64,000 nucleotides of DNA from Ihuprevotella massiliensis (GCA_900095835.1 LT608321.1:1609501-1673500); one strand, 5' to 3'. Shown: positions 25,469-35,458, numbered from the stretch's first letter. The notes: generated from the letters alone by a model not told the origin. Made by a program: numbers and translations.

Positions 25469-27877
25469 ATGCCCAAAAAGACGAAAAGTCGCCTCACCAA
25501 GAAAGAGGTGCACAACAAACTTCTGGTACTCTTCGAGAACAGCCAAGGTCAACAACTCGAAGTGAAAACCATCTTCAGCATGGTGGGTGCCCTCACCCAT
25601 CCTGCCAAAATGCTCGTGCTTGATGTGCTCAAAGAACTCGTGTTGGACGATTTCCTCTCCACCGATCAGAAAGGGAACTATCGTCATGCAGAGCGCGCGG
25701 CACAACTCATCGAGGGTACGTTCCGCCGCAAGCGCAATGGGCACAATGTCTTTGTGCCTAGTGATGGGGGTAAGGATATCCTCGTGACGGAACTTAATGC
25801 TCACCACGCTCTCGATGGCGACTTGGTGCGCGTGTCGATGGTGGCACGTCGTCGCAGCCACACACGCGAAGCTGAAGTAGTGGAAATCATTCGTCGCGCC
25901 AAAGACACCTTCGTGGGACGTCTTCATGTGGAGCACGACCGCTATGGTTTCTTGCTTACTGAACGACAAATCGGTGCTGACATCTTTATCCCTGGCGACT
26001 TGCTCCATGGTGGAAAAACGGGCGACAAAGCGATTGTGAAAATCGTGGATTGGCCCGAAGACACTAAGAGCCCTCGTGGTGAAGTGGTGGATGTGCTTGG
26101 ACAAGAGGGCGAAAACGACACCGAGATGCACGCTATTTTGGCAGAGTATGGACTGCCCTACACCTATCCCGAAAACGTGGAACGTGCGGCAGACAAACTC
26201 CATCCTGGTATTACCGAGGAGGAAATCGCCAAACGTGAAGATTTTCGCCAAATCCCGACCTTTACCATCGACCCTCGCGATGCAAAAGACTTTGACGATG
26301 CACTGTCTATCCGCCGTCTCACAGACGACACGTGGGAGGTGGGTGTGCATATTGCTGACGTGAGCCATTATGTGCTCGAAGATAGCGTGATTGACCAGGA
26401 AGCCTTGAGCCGTGCCACGAGTGTTTACTTGGTGGACCGCACTATTCCGATGCTTCCCGAACGCTTGTGCAACTACATCTGTTCGTTGCGTCCTAACGAA
26501 GAGAAACTGGCTTATTCTGTGATTTTCGAGATGAACAACGAAGCGGACGTGTTGCGCGCAGAAGTGGCAAAGACGGTGATTTGCAGCGACCGCCGTTTCA
26601 CCTACGAAGAAGCACAAACCATCATTGAACGCAATGGGCAAGCCTCTCCCGATGATTTGGCATTGCCTGGTGAACACCCTGCTGTGGATGGTTCTAAAGA
26701 AAATCCACAAGGAGAATGGGCTATGGAGGTGCTCCAGCTCGATCACCTCGCGAAGCAACTACGCGCCAAGCGTTTCAAGGGAGGTTCTATCGGATTTGAC
26801 CGCCCCGAAGTGCGCTTTGAAATTGACGAAAAGGGACACCCAACTTCCACTTATGTGAAGATAGCCAAGGATGCCAACAAACTCGTGGAGGAATTTATGC
26901 TCCTCGCCAACCGCACTGTGGCTGAAAAGGTGGCTATCGTGCCGAAGGGAAAGCAACCCAAGGTGTTGCCTTATCGTATCCACGATGTGCCCGATGCTGA
27001 GAAGATGGAAAAACTCCGTGGTTTCGTGTCGAAGTTTGGCTACAAGATGCGCACCGAGGGTTCTAAGACGGACGTTTCTAAAAGTCTGAACAATCTGCTC
27101 GCGGAAGTGAAAGGCAAGAAGGAAGAACATGTGGTGGAGATGGTGGCACTGCGTGCGATGATGAAAGCGCGCTATTCGGTGCACAACATTGGTCACTATG
27201 GTCTGATGTTCCGCTACTATACCCACTTCACTTCGCCCATTCGTCGTTATCCCGACTTGATGGTACATCGCCTTCTCGCAAAATATGCTGAGGGGGGACG
27301 CTCTGTCAGTGCGAAAAAATATGAAGAACTCTGTGAGCACTGCTCCGAGCGCGAATTGGTGGCTGCCACTGCTGAGCGCGCGAGCATCAAATACAAACAG
27401 ACAGAATTCATGGCAGACCGCATCGGACAAGAGTTTGATGGCGTCATCTCTGGAGTGACCGAGTTTGGTATCTACGTGGAAGACACTCTCTCTAAGTGCG
27501 AAGGCATGGTGCCTCTGCGTGATTTGTCGAGCGACTACTACGAATTTGACGAAGATAACTATCGCTTGGTGGGTCGTCGCACACGAAGAGTCTACAATCT
27601 GGGCGACAAGGTGCGCTTCCGTGTGGAACACGCCAATCTGGAACGCCGACAACTGGACTTCTCTATCATTGAGGAAGACAGCTTGATCACCTACGACAGT
27701 CAGTCAGGCGCAGCGCGCAGTGTGCTGCACAACCAGCGTGGTTTGACTCCCGAGCGTTTTGGTAAGAAAAAGGCGAACAAGCGCGCGAAATCTTCTGGCA
27801 AGTCTGCTTCGGCTAAGGCATCTAGTAAAGGCAAGAAAGCAGCGAAGAAGGGTAAAAAAGCCAAGAAACGCAAATAG
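25469..27877 (+). CDS. rnr: Ribonuclease R
   Basis: RNase R is a processive 3'-5' exoribonuclease that degrades structured RNA. The 802-residue product has an N-terminal helix-turn-helix-like region, two cold-shock domains (about 80-230), and the RNB catalytic domain with FTIDPRDAKDFDDALS (about 264-279, catalytic Asp cluster). FTSPIRRYPDLMVHRLL (about 590) is the signature. A C-terminal S1 domain (GVISGVTEFGIYVEDTLSKCEGMVPL, about 655-680) is followed by a long Lys/Ser/Ala tail (last 40 residues) that probably binds RNA or ribosomes. It ends before a hairpin shared with the converging ATP-grasp-like gene. Confidence 0.96.
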   Translation: MPKKTKSRLTKKEVHNKLLVLFENSQGQQLEVKTIFSMVGALTHPAKMLVLDVLKELVLDDFLSTDQKGNYRHAERAAQLIEGTFRRKRNGHNVFVPSDGGKDILVTELNAHHALDGDLVRVSMVARRRSHTREAEVVEIIRRAKDTFVGRLHVEHDRYGFLLTERQIGADIFIPGDLLHGGKTGDKAIVKIVDWPEDTKSPRGEVVDVLGQEGENDTEMHAILAEYGLPYTYPENVERAADKLHPGITEEEIAKREDFRQIPTFTIDPRDAKDFDDALSIRRLTDDTWEVGVHIADVSHYVLEDSVIDQEALSRATSVYLVDRTIPMLPERLCNYICSLRPNEEKLAYSVIFEMNNEADVLRAEVAKTVICSDRRFTYEEAQTIIERNGQASPDDLALPGEHPAVDGSKENPQGEWAMEVLQLDHLAKQLRAKRFKGGSIGFDRPEVRFEIDEKGHPTSTYVKIAKDANKLVEEFMLLANRTVAEKVAIVPKGKQPKVLPYRIHDVPDAEKMEKLRGFVSKFGYKMRTEGSKTDVSKSLNNLLAEVKGKKEEHVVEMVALRAMMKARYSVHNIGHYGLMFRYYTHFTSPIRRYPDLMVHRLLAKYAEGGRSVSAKKYEELCEHCSERELVAATAERASIKYKQTEFMADRIGQEFDGVISGVTEFGIYVEDTLSKCEGMVPLRDLSSDYYEFDEDNYRLVGRRTRRVYNLGDKVRFRVEHANLERRQLDFSIIEEDSLITYDSQSGAARSVLHNQRGLTPERFGKKKANKRAKSSGKSASAKASSKGKKAAKKGKKAKKRK

Positions 27878-27900
27878 TCACCTCGCTTGTCTGGTCTAAC

Positions 27901-27946
27901 AAAAGAAACAATCCCCCACAAATCAACAAGGATTTGTGGGGGATTG
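27901..27946. terminator. Convergent terminator between rnr and the ATP-grasp-like gene
   Basis: CAATCCCCCACAAATC (27909-27924) pairs with GATTTGTGGGGGATTG (27931-27946). The T-run is on the minus-strand side (TTTCTTTT), so termination is likely stronger for the minus gene. Confidence 0.85.
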
Positions 27947-27964
27947 TCATGGAAGAGAAATGGA

Positions 27965-29038
27965 TTATCCTAAAGACTCAGGAGAAGAGAGCGGAACAAG
28001 TTGGCAACCTTCGAGAGAAATTTGTAGGAGTTGAAGAGGAGCGTCAGGAGTTTGTTGTTTTCCTAGAGTCACAGCCACGTGTCCCATGGTGCGGCGCAGG
28101 TTGATTTCCACACAAGGATGGATGCCTGTGGGAGTGATGAGCAAGTCTACTCCGAGGGGACCCACATAGCGTGCTCGCAACCAGCGCGAAAGTAATTGTG
28201 CTAGAGTGGATTGTAAGTGGTGTAAGAGTTGGAGAAGCTCTGTTTCGGCAATGTCCCACTCCATTGCGTGAGGAGCCATCCAACGACAGAGTTCGCGTTC
28301 CATCACGACAGGATGCGCCACAAGATTTCCCAAATATGCTCCACCCGGTGCTGCGTGGAAGAGAGAAAGTCCATCATATTCCACGGTTCCATCAGGAAGA
28401 GCGTGATATTCAAAGGCAAAATTCCCCAACACCTCGTGGAGAGATTGCACCTCGATGCCCCCTTGCTGCTGTAAAATCTTTTGCACACGAGCTTCTGCCA
28501 CTGGATCTAGCGTGCCTTTAATGGGAAATACGCCACGTCCGCTGCTGCTCCACGGACTTTTCAACATGGCGCGACCCTCCAACGGCTCAAGAGCAGCTGT
28601 GACTTCCTCCATAGAACGACAAAAGGTGCTACTAAAAGGAGTAGTTCCTCTACGAGTTTGGAGAAGATGTTCGCTATCTTTTGCTAACAACTCGGAGACA
28701 TTGACACGACTACTCAAATGGCGGATTTCACAAAGTTGCTCAGCAGTGGGCAATAAGGTTTCAGGAGCTTCCAGACGTTGGAAGATTTCCACTACATGAT
28801 TGTCCCATCCCCATGGATCAATGTGGTGGATTTGCGACCAATCAGGAGGAACTAAGTCTTTCACGCGTCCCGACTCGGGCAATTGCAAACATTCATCGTC
28901 TTCCTCACCCCAAATGCGGGGTAATTCCGCCAAAGCATGTGCCAGTTTTCGTCCAGCTAAGCTAGGAGAATAGTACTGAACATTGGCAGCCAGTGCTTCG
29001 TCGTGCCAAGGATTGAAAAGATGAAGGGTGTGAGACAT
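27965..29038 (-). CDS. ATP-grasp-like protein of unknown function
   Basis: The 357-residue product begins LHLFNPWHDEALA and has ATP-grasp-like features: a strand with a Lys and a Ser/Gly-rich loop (AMLKSPWSSSGRGVF, about residues 157-171), a middle LGNFAFEYHALPDG, and a C-terminal block GPLGVDLLITPTGIHPCVEINLRRTMGHVA (about 293-322) that resembles the Mg-ATP-binding end of ATP-grasp ligases. I do not recognise a named family. It follows the patatin-like gene by 27 bases on the same strand, so the two are likely co-transcribed; a link between a lipid acyl hydrolase and a ligase-like protein is inference only. Confidence 0.6.
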   Translation of the reverse strand: MSHTLHLFNPWHDEALAANVQYYSPSLAGRKLAHALAELPRIWGEEDDECLQLPESGRVKDLVPPDWSQIHHIDPWGWDNHVVEIFQRLEAPETLLPTAEQLCEIRHLSSRVNVSELLAKDSEHLLQTRRGTTPFSSTFCRSMEEVTAALEPLEGRAMLKSPWSSSGRGVFPIKGTLDPVAEARVQKILQQQGGIEVQSLHEVLGNFAFEYHALPDGTVEYDGLSLFHAAPGGAYLGNLVAHPVVMERELCRWMAPHAMEWDIAETELLQLLHHLQSTLAQLLSRWLRARYVGPLGVDLLITPTGIHPCVEINLRRTMGHVAVTLGKQQTPDAPLQLLQISLEGCQLVPLSSPESLG

Positions 29039-29065
29039 GAAGGGTGGACGGAAGAGAAAAGGAGC

Positions 29066-29914
29066 TTAGAGGAAAGATTTCCCATAATCAGAAGTCAAAA
29101 TGCGTTCGGCGCAAGCATATCCTTCTTCATAAAGAGCTTGCAATCGGTCGGTGCGCGTGCCAAAACGATCTACTTCTAGAGGATGTTCGGGGCAAATAAT
29201 AAGCGCTCGCCCAGACTCTTCCAAACGCTCCACGAGTTCTATCTTATCGTTGTACACCTCTTTGATATGCGAGAGAGCCACACGAAGACGAGGATACTTC
29301 TTGTAAACAAAACTTGGCATGCGAATATCGCTACCTTCATCGCGATAGCCTCGATTGTGGGTGAGGACTACCACGTTGTGCGAAAAGCCTTGAGCAACTG
29401 CGTGTTCGATGGGGATGGGGTCGGTGATACCACCATCGAGCATAGGCACTCCATCAACTTTTGCAATGGGTGCCACGAAAGGTAAGGAACTGGAGGCTTT
29501 GCAAAGGTTGAGGAGCCGATCGCTATCGGAAGTTTCTCGGTGATATTCAGCGCGACCGGTGAGACAATTGGTCGTGACAATCTCAAAGTGCATGGGATTG
29601 GCAAAACAGGTGTCGTAGTCGAAGGGGAGAATCTCATTGACCATGCGGTCGTAAAGGATTTCTTGATCGAAAATAGAGTGCGTTTTCCACAGATGTTTCC
29701 AACTGATATACTGGTACTTCTCGAGCATATCAATCGAAACTTTGCGCGCGCGGTCACGCTGCTGACTCAGATAGGACATACCGTGGCAAGCACCAGCGGA
29801 AACACCAATGCCATAAGGGAAGATGATGCCCGCATCGAGCATATAGTCGAGGACGCCTGCGGTGAAGACTCCGCGCATGCCACCGCCTTCTAAAACCAAT
29901 CCTGTCTGTGCCAT
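29066..29914 (-). CDS. Patatin-like phospholipase/acyl hydrolase
   Basis: Cytoplasmic serine acyl hydrolase of the patatin family. The 282-residue product has the oxyanion loop GGGMRG (residues 10-15), the nucleophile elbow GVSAG with Ser39, and the catalytic Asp in DGGITD (Asp160), so the Ser-Asp dyad is complete. There is no signal peptide. It resembles the YjjU-type bacterial patatins (LVLEGGGMRGVFTAGVLD start; late motif VVVLTHNRGYR). It is divergent from the aminopeptidase P gene, with promoter boxes for both in the 176-base gap, and is followed by an ATP-grasp-like gene. Confidence 0.9.
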   Translation of the reverse strand: MAQTGLVLEGGGMRGVFTAGVLDYMLDAGIIFPYGIGVSAGACHGMSYLSQQRDRARKVSIDMLEKYQYISWKHLWKTHSIFDQEILYDRMVNEILPFDYDTCFANPMHFEIVTTNCLTGRAEYHRETSDSDRLLNLCKASSSLPFVAPIAKVDGVPMLDGGITDPIPIEHAVAQGFSHNVVVLTHNRGYRDEGSDIRMPSFVYKKYPRLRVALSHIKEVYNDKIELVERLEESGRALIICPEHPLEVDRFGTRTDRLQALYEEGYACAERILTSDYGKSFL

Positions 29915-30001
29915 AACTCTATATTTTCAAATCTTCGACAAATTCAGCTGTTTCTACCGTTGCCTTACAACATCTGTCGTTGATGTATATTAAAATTTGT
30001 G

Positions 30002-30009
30002 CAAAGGTA
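30002..30009 (-). promoter_or_regulatory. -7 box for the patatin-like gene
   Basis: The minus strand reads TACCTTTG here, matching TAnnTTTG, about 90 bases before the ATG. A TTG 17 bases further upstream is a possible -33 box. Confidence 0.5.
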
Positions 30010-30052
30010 CACGATTATCACGGAATCAACCCCCTATTCGCGCGAAAAAGCG

Positions 30053-30060
30053 TATATTTG
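30053..30060 (+). promoter_or_regulatory. -7 box for the aminopeptidase P gene
   Basis: TATATTTG matches TAnnTTTG and would start transcription about 24 bases before the ATG at 30091. It is back to back with the patatin promoter. Confidence 0.55.
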
Positions 30061-30090
30061 CGGAAATAATTTATTCTAAATTCTGCGCTT

Positions 30091-31488
30091 ATGCTCTTTT
30101 CAACCGCCACATACTCGGAACGCCGTAGCCGTTTGCGCCAATTGGTGGGCAGCGGAGTCATCGTGCTCTTGGGCAATAATGATAGCCCCTGCAACTTCCC
30201 CAATAACCCTTACAAGTTTCGTCAAGATAGCTCTTTCCTCTATTTCACGGGTCAACATCGTGATGGATTGGCGCTTGTGATAGACTGCGAAAGCGGTGCT
30301 GAAACCTTGGTGGGTAATGACATCGACATTGACGATGTGATTTGGACTGGTCCTGTGCCTTCTGTGGCAGACATGGCAGCAGAAAGCGGCATTACACACA
30401 CAGCTCCCATGGGTGCGCTGCAAAGCGTGTTTGAACAAGCCAAAGCACAAGGAAGAAAGGTGCATTTCCTCCCTCCTTATCGCCACGACTTGATGATCCA
30501 ACTCATGGATCTCACTGGACTCCATCCCAACCAACAACGCGCTGCAGCTAGTCAAACGCTGATTGATGCCGTGGTGAAGCTCCGCAACATCAAGAGTGCG
30601 GAAGAAGTGGCAGAACTCGAACGTGCAGCAGCCATTGGCTATGAGATGCACACTACAGCTATGCGCATGGCTGTGCAAAAGGGCGTGACGGAAGCTCAGA
30701 TTGCGGGTGCTCTCGACGGCATCGCCGCTGCCTTGGGTAGTCAAGTATCCTTCCCCAGCATCGTTTCTATGCATGGCGAAGTGCTCCATGGCTTCCCCTC
30801 ACAAGCTGTTTTAGGTGGCGATCGTCTGCTCTTGGTAGATGCAGGCTGCGAAACGCGTGAACACTACTGCTCAGACCACACTCGCACTACCCCAGTGACT
30901 GGAAAGTTCACCCAACGTCAACGCGACATCTACGACATCGTGGTAGACTGTCATGACTTGGCACTCGATGTGGCAAAGCCTGGTGTACGCTATTTGGATG
31001 TGCACCTTGCTGTGTGCCGTTTGATGACAGAACGTCTCAAAGCTCTCGGATTGATGAAGGGGGATGTGGACGAAGCTGTGGCAGCTGGTGCGCATGCCTT
31101 GTTCCTACCCCACGGACTGGGACACGCTATGGGCATGGATGTGCACGACATGGAAGCTTTAGGACAAGCTCATGTGGGTTACGATGCCGTGACTCGCCCC
31201 TCTACACAGTTTGGACTCGCTAGCTTGCGCTTCGGGCGCGAACTCGAAGTGGGTCACGTGGTGACTGACGAACCTGGCATCTACTTTATCCCTGACCTCA
31301 TTGACCTCTGGCGCAAAGAAGGTACCAACGCGCAATTCCTCAATTTCGACGAAATCGAAAAATTCAAGGATTTTGGTGGCATCCGCATCGAAGACGATGT
31401 GCTCATCACCGAAACCGGTTGCCGATTCTTAGGCGAAAAACTCGTGCCTTACCACGCTAAGGATGTAGAAGCCTTCTTGGCACAGTAA
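30091..31488 (+). CDS. Aminopeptidase P family protein (Xaa-Pro aminopeptidase)
   Basis: Metallopeptidase (M24B) that removes an N-terminal residue preceding proline. The 465-residue product has an N-terminal creatinase-like domain (about 1-170) and the pita-bread catalytic domain with all five metal ligands: Asp250 (VDAG), Asp262 (SDHTRT), His345 (PHGLGH), Glu394 (TDEPG) and Glu434 (RIEDD). There is no signal peptide, so it is cytoplasmic. It may help recycle proline-rich peptides, together with the exported C1B peptidase next door, though each gene appears to have its own unit (205 bases apart). Confidence 0.93.
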   Translation: MLFSTATYSERRSRLRQLVGSGVIVLLGNNDSPCNFPNNPYKFRQDSSFLYFTGQHRDGLALVIDCESGAETLVGNDIDIDDVIWTGPVPSVADMAAESGITHTAPMGALQSVFEQAKAQGRKVHFLPPYRHDLMIQLMDLTGLHPNQQRAAASQTLIDAVVKLRNIKSAEEVAELERAAAIGYEMHTTAMRMAVQKGVTEAQIAGALDGIAAALGSQVSFPSIVSMHGEVLHGFPSQAVLGGDRLLLVDAGCETREHYCSDHTRTTPVTGKFTQRQRDIYDIVVDCHDLALDVAKPGVRYLDVHLAVCRLMTERLKALGLMKGDVDEAVAAGAHALFLPHGLGHAMGMDVHDMEALGQAHVGYDAVTRPSTQFGLASLRFGRELEVGHVVTDEPGIYFIPDLIDLWRKEGTNAQFLNFDEIEKFKDFGGIRIEDDVLITETGCRFLGEKLVPYHAKDVEAFLAQ

Positions 31489-31693
31489 GATAGATGCAGT
31501 AATCGTGGAATAGTAAGCTATATTAAGGCACTATGAGTAGTAGCAATAGCGCTACAAATAGTGAAATTACGCTATATAAATGCCTTATATCAACAATAAT
31601 AGAGCCACAGAAATACTGACACAATAGGATTTTCCAACCCTCGGAGCATCCTCACATTACAATCGTAATTTATAAACTCTCAATAACAGACTA

Positions 31694-32917
31694 ATGAAGA
31701 AATTCTTTACCCTCGCCCTCGCTGGTTTTGCCTTGGCAGGTGCAGTACAAGCTGCCCCCAAGAAGAAAGATCTTCCCAAGGACACCCTCGTATTCACTAC
31801 CGTTGTTGCCAATCCAGTGACAAGCATCAAAAACCAAAACAACTCTGGTACTTGCTGGGCTTACTCCTCTTTGGCATTCCTCGAAAGCGAAGCGTTGAAG
31901 AAGAATCCTCAACTCAAGCCTGCAGATGTCGATCTCAGCGAATCTTTTGTAGTATCTCACACTTACATGGATCGTGCAGACCGCAATGTACGCACTCACG
32001 GTGATGCTAGTTTCTCACAGGGTGGTTCTTTCTATGACGTAATCTACGCCATGGAGCACTATGGTCTTACCCCCGAAGGCACTATGCCCTACCCTAACCT
32101 CCCCTATGGTGATAGCCTCTTCAACTTCCGCCAATTTTGGCCCGGTCTCGAAGCTTTCGTGAAGAGCGTTTCTACCGACAAAGACAAGAAGACAATCAAC
32201 CCCATTTGGAAGAAGACTGTTCAACAAATGCTCGATGGCTACTTCGGAGAATATCCTAAGACTTTCAAGGTGGCTGGCAAGGAATACACTCCCCAATCTT
32301 ACGTTAAGGATTACCTCAAACTCGATCCTGCTGACTATGTGAGCTTGGCTTCTTTCACCCACGTGCCTTTCTACAAGACTTTCATCATCGAAGTACAAGA
32401 CAACTGGCGTTGGGCTCCTAGCTATAACCTCCCCATCAACGAATTGATGGAAGTGATGGAAAGCGCTGTGCGCAATGGATATACCTTTGCTTGGGGTGCT
32501 GACGTGAGCGAAGACGGTTTCTCTCGCCGCACTGGCAAGAACCGTTGCGTAGCCACTGTGCCTAACACGAAGTCAAGCGCTGGCGTAGGTAGCGACCAAT
32601 CTCGCTGGACAGGCGAAAAAGCTGGTGCACAAATTAATGCAGCAGACGGACAAGGCGAAATGACCATCACGCAAGAAATGCGTCAAAAGGGCTATGACAC
32701 TTGGGAAACTACTGATGACCACGGCATGCAAATCTACGGTCTTGCCAAAGACCAACACGGCAAAGAATACTTCATGATGAAGAACTCTTGGGGTGAATAC
32801 GGTCCTTACAAGGGTTTCTGGTATATCTCTAAGCCTTATGCAGCTTACAAGACGATGAACATCGTGATCAACAAGAATGCTATCCCTGCTGCCATCCGCA
32901 CTAAGCTCGGCATCTAA
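31694..32917 (+). CDS. Exported C1B-type cysteine peptidase (aminopeptidase C/bleomycin hydrolase-like)
   Basis: Papain-fold peptidase. The 407-residue product has a Sec signal peptide (MKKFFTLALAGFALAGAVQA). Its catalytic set is complete: Gln-Cys in KNQNNSGTCWAYSS (Cys54), His in TTDDHGMQIYG (about 342) and Asn in MMKNSWGEYG (about 364). The length and the long insert between Cys and His fit the bleomycin-hydrolase/PepC branch (C1B). Unlike cytoplasmic PepC it is exported, as is common in Bacteroidetes. Codon use is biased towards AAC, AAG and GGT, suggesting strong expression. Confidence 0.92.
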   Translation: MKKFFTLALAGFALAGAVQAAPKKKDLPKDTLVFTTVVANPVTSIKNQNNSGTCWAYSSLAFLESEALKKNPQLKPADVDLSESFVVSHTYMDRADRNVRTHGDASFSQGGSFYDVIYAMEHYGLTPEGTMPYPNLPYGDSLFNFRQFWPGLEAFVKSVSTDKDKKTINPIWKKTVQQMLDGYFGEYPKTFKVAGKEYTPQSYVKDYLKLDPADYVSLASFTHVPFYKTFIIEVQDNWRWAPSYNLPINELMEVMESAVRNGYTFAWGADVSEDGFSRRTGKNRCVATVPNTKSSAGVGSDQSRWTGEKAGAQINAADGQGEMTITQEMRQKGYDTWETTDDHGMQIYGLAKDQHGKEYFMMKNSWGEYGPYKGFWYISKPYAAYKTMNIVINKNAIPAAIRTKLGI

Positions 32918-33062
32918 TTAGCAAAACTGAGCATCATTCAAACATCCTCCAAACCCACCGTTTGGAGTGAGCTAATGTTGCAATCGATGCACCTTAGAAA
33001 TTCGTTGAATACTGCTCAAAATCAGGATGTATATATCCTTTGCGATATAGAATAATCCATAT

Positions 33063-33112
33063 AAATCTCCCAAACTCACCAAGGCAAAAAAGTGAGGTTT
33101 GGGAGATTTTTT
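33063..33112 (+). terminator. Rho-independent terminator after the C1B peptidase
   Basis: AAATCTCCCAAACTCAC (33063-33079) pairs with GTGAGGTTTGGGAGATTT with one bulge, then TTTTG. It lies 145 bases past the stop. The remaining gap to pckA holds the pckA promoter and leader only. Confidence 0.85.
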
Positions 33113-33195
33113 GTATATACAATCGATAAAAAAAGAAGGATAATCTTCAAAATGCAGAAAAACAACATATAATAGAAAGAAAAAGCCATAGAATG

Positions 33196-33227
33196 TTGGT
33201 AGCACACAAAAGTTTTTCGTATTTTTG
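33196..33227 (+). promoter_or_regulatory. Promoter of pckA
   Basis: TTG at 33196-33198 and TATTTTTG at 33220-33227 (21-base spacing) approximate the Bacteroidetes promoter. The leader would be about 160 bases, unusually long. Confidence 0.55.
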
Positions 33228-33396
33228 TGTCGCATAGACCGAAGTTGTGCGTCCTTTCTCACGAAAGGCTCACCACATCACAGCCACAAAACCGCGCCAA
33301 TGCAATGAGCGCACATACCTGAAAGACGCCACGACTGCCACTTATGCACTTCCCTCTAGGAAACAAATATATCTATTCTATTTAATATCTATCACA

Positions 33397-34998
33397 ATGG
33401 CATTAGATCTTACCCAGCATGGTATTTTCGGTACTACCGAAATCGTGCACAACCCTTCTTACGAACAACTTTTCGAAGAAGAAACTAAGGCTACCCTTGA
33501 AGGTTATGAAAAAGGTCAAGTAACCGAACTCGGCGCTGTAAACGTGATGACTGGTGTTTACACTGGTCGCTCACCTAAGGACAAGTTCATCGTTGTTGAC
33601 GAAAACTCTAAGGACACTGTATGGTGGACTTCTGAAGAGTACAAGAACGACAACCACCCCATGACTGAAGAGGCTTGGAACGTGGTGAAGGATCTTGCCA
33701 AGAAGGAACTTTCTAACAAGCGTCTTTTCGTTGTTGACGGTTTCTGCGGTGCTAACAAGGACACTCGTCTTGCTGTTCGCTTCATCGTTGAAGTAGCTTG
33801 GCAAGCACACTTCGTGACCAACATGTTCATCAAGCCCAGCGCTGAAGAACTCGCTAACTTCACTCCTGACTTCGTGGTGTACAACGCTTCTAAGGCTAAG
33901 GTAGAAAACTACAAAGAACTCGGTCTCAACTCTGAAACTGTTGTAGCTTTCAACATCACTAGCAAGGAACAAGTTATCCTCAACACTTGGTACGGTGGTG
34001 AAATGAAGAAGGGTATGTTCTCTATGATGAACTACTACCTCCCCCTCCGCGGCATCGCTGCTATGCACTGCTCTGCTAACACCGACCTCAACGGCGAAAA
34101 CACTGCTGTGTTCTTCGGTCTTTCTGGTACTGGTAAGACTACCCTCTCTACCGATCCTAAGCGTCTTCTCATCGGTGACGACGAACACGGTTGGGACGAC
34201 AACGGTGTCTTCAACTTCGAAGGTGGTTGCTACGCTAAGGTTATCAACCTCGACAAGGAAAGCGAACCCGACATCTACGCTGCTATCAAGCGCAACGCTC
34301 TCCTCGAAAACGTTATCGTTGACGCTAACGGCAAGATCGACTTCGCTGATAAGACTGCGACTGAAAACACTCGCGTAACTTATCCTATCGATCACATCAA
34401 GAACATCGTACGCCCTGTTTCTGCTGCTCCTGCTGCTAAGAACGTCATCTTCCTTTCTGCTGACGCATTCGGTGTATTGCCTCCCGTTTCTATCCTCGAC
34501 GCTAACCAAACTCAGTACTACTTCCTCTCTGGCTTCACTGCTAAACTCGCAGGTACAGAGCGCGGTATCACTGAGCCTACTCCCACTTTCTCTGCATGCT
34601 TCGGTCAGGCGTTCCTCGAACTCCACCCCACTAAGTATGCTCAAGAGCTCGTGAAGAAGATGGAAGCTAACGGTTCTAAGGCATATCTCGTGAACACTGG
34701 TTGGAACGGTACTGGCAAGCGTATCTCTATTAAGGATACTCGCGGTATCATCGACGGCATCCTCTCTGGTGCTATCCTCTCTGCTCCTACCAAGAAGCTC
34801 CCCATCTTCAACTTCGAAATCCCAACTGAACTCGAAGGTGTGGCTACTGAAATCCTCGATCCTCGCGACACTTACGCTGACGCTGCTCAGTGGGAAGAAA
34901 AGGCTAAGGATCTTGCTGGCCGCTTCGTGAAGAACTTCACTAAGTACACCACCAACGAAGCTGGTAAGGCTCTCGTTGCTGCTGGTCCTCAGCTCTAA
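33397..34998 (+). CDS. pckA: Phosphoenolpyruvate carboxykinase (ATP)
   Basis: PckA interconverts oxaloacetate + ATP and PEP + CO2 + ADP; in Bacteroidales it mainly fixes CO2 onto PEP on the way to succinate. The 533-residue product (start [12 protein letters not shown]) has the P-loop [11 protein letters not shown] (about residues 243-253), the metal/nucleotide motif [12 protein letters not shown] and the substrate motif [10 protein letters not shown]. Codon use is extremely skewed (GCT for Ala, AAC for Asn, AAG for Lys, CTC for Leu), as in very highly expressed genes. An in-frame GTG at 33247 would add 50 residues without family match and is rejected. Confidence 0.97.
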   Translation: MALDLTQHGIFGTTEIVHNPSYEQLFEEETKATLEGYEKGQVTELGAVNVMTGVYTGRSPKDKFIVVDENSKDTVWWTSEEYKNDNHPMTEEAWNVVKDLAKKELSNKRLFVVDGFCGANKDTRLAVRFIVEVAWQAHFVTNMFIKPSAEELANFTPDFVVYNASKAKVENYKELGLNSETVVAFNITSKEQVILNTWYGGEMKKGMFSMMNYYLPLRGIAAMHCSANTDLNGENTAVFFGLSGTGKTTLSTDPKRLLIGDDEHGWDDNGVFNFEGGCYAKVINLDKESEPDIYAAIKRNALLENVIVDANGKIDFADKTATENTRVTYPIDHIKNIVRPVSAAPAAKNVIFLSADAFGVLPPVSILDANQTQYYFLSGFTAKLAGTERGITEPTPTFSACFGQAFLELHPTKYAQELVKKMEANGSKAYLVNTGWNGTGKRISIKDTRGIIDGILSGAILSAPTKKLPIFNFEIPTELEGVATEILDPRDTYADAAQWEEKAKDLAGRFVKNFTKYTTNEAGKALVAAGPQL

Positions 34999-35026
34999 TA
35001 GACTATCTTTAGTCTCCAAAAGCCTC

Positions 35027-35066
35027 ATGGCGCATTTCACCTCGGTGGGATGCGCCATTTTTTTGT
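35027..35066 (+). terminator. Rho-independent terminator of pckA
   Basis: ATGGCGCAT (35027-35035) pairs with ATGCGCCAT (35050-35058), followed by seven Ts. Confidence 0.9.
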
Positions 35067-35348
35067 CCCTAACCCTGACCATAGAGTCCACCTCTCAAAA
35101 GACAACCCAGTTCTAACCTCCTCAATTTCTCCACAACTGTCACAGCGCCTCTAAGATGACAAATCGACCTCTAATAAAATAGCACCCCTACTTCTAAGAA
35201 ATTACCCCCTTCTAAGCCCCCTAAACATGATACTAGTCTCCTATCCTCTTTTCATTTTCGCGAAATCACCGCTTAAATCGCCGCTAACAAGCTAAAATAA
35301 GACAGAGGTATATTTCCCTCATCATGAACACACAACACCTCACAGCGC
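35067..35348. other. Intergenic stretch without a recognisable gene
   Basis: This gap between the pckA and FKBP terminators is low in structure and rich in CT runs (CTTCTAAG, CCTCTAA). I see no gene, promoter pair or repeat with another copy here. Confidence 0.5.
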
Positions 35349-35385
35349 AAAAAAACTCCTGAGACTTCGGATGAAATCTCAGGAG
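35349..35385 (-). terminator. Terminator for the first FKBP gene
   Basis: CTCCTGAGA (35356-35364) pairs with TCTCAGGAG (35377-35385). Read on the minus strand it is followed by a seven-T run. It is 74 bases past the stop of the 35459-36328 gene. Confidence 0.85.
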
Positions 35386-35458
35386 CTATGTATCGTTCTA
35401 AAGAATGGTCCCTATAAATCGGACTAAATCATTAGTCGAAAAATGAGGTAATCTCTTT

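Noticed and set aside
25430-26758. Minus-strand open frame of 442 codons opposite rnr
   Set aside because: It lies in antisense to clear RNase R domains, is Cys/His-rich without motif structure, and has no promoter or start context.
33571-35091. Minus-strand open frame of 506 codons opposite pckA
   Set aside because: It arises from the extreme codon bias of pckA (GCT, AAC, AAG, CTC), which avoids antisense stops. The translation is Ser/Val/Glu-rich with no family motif.
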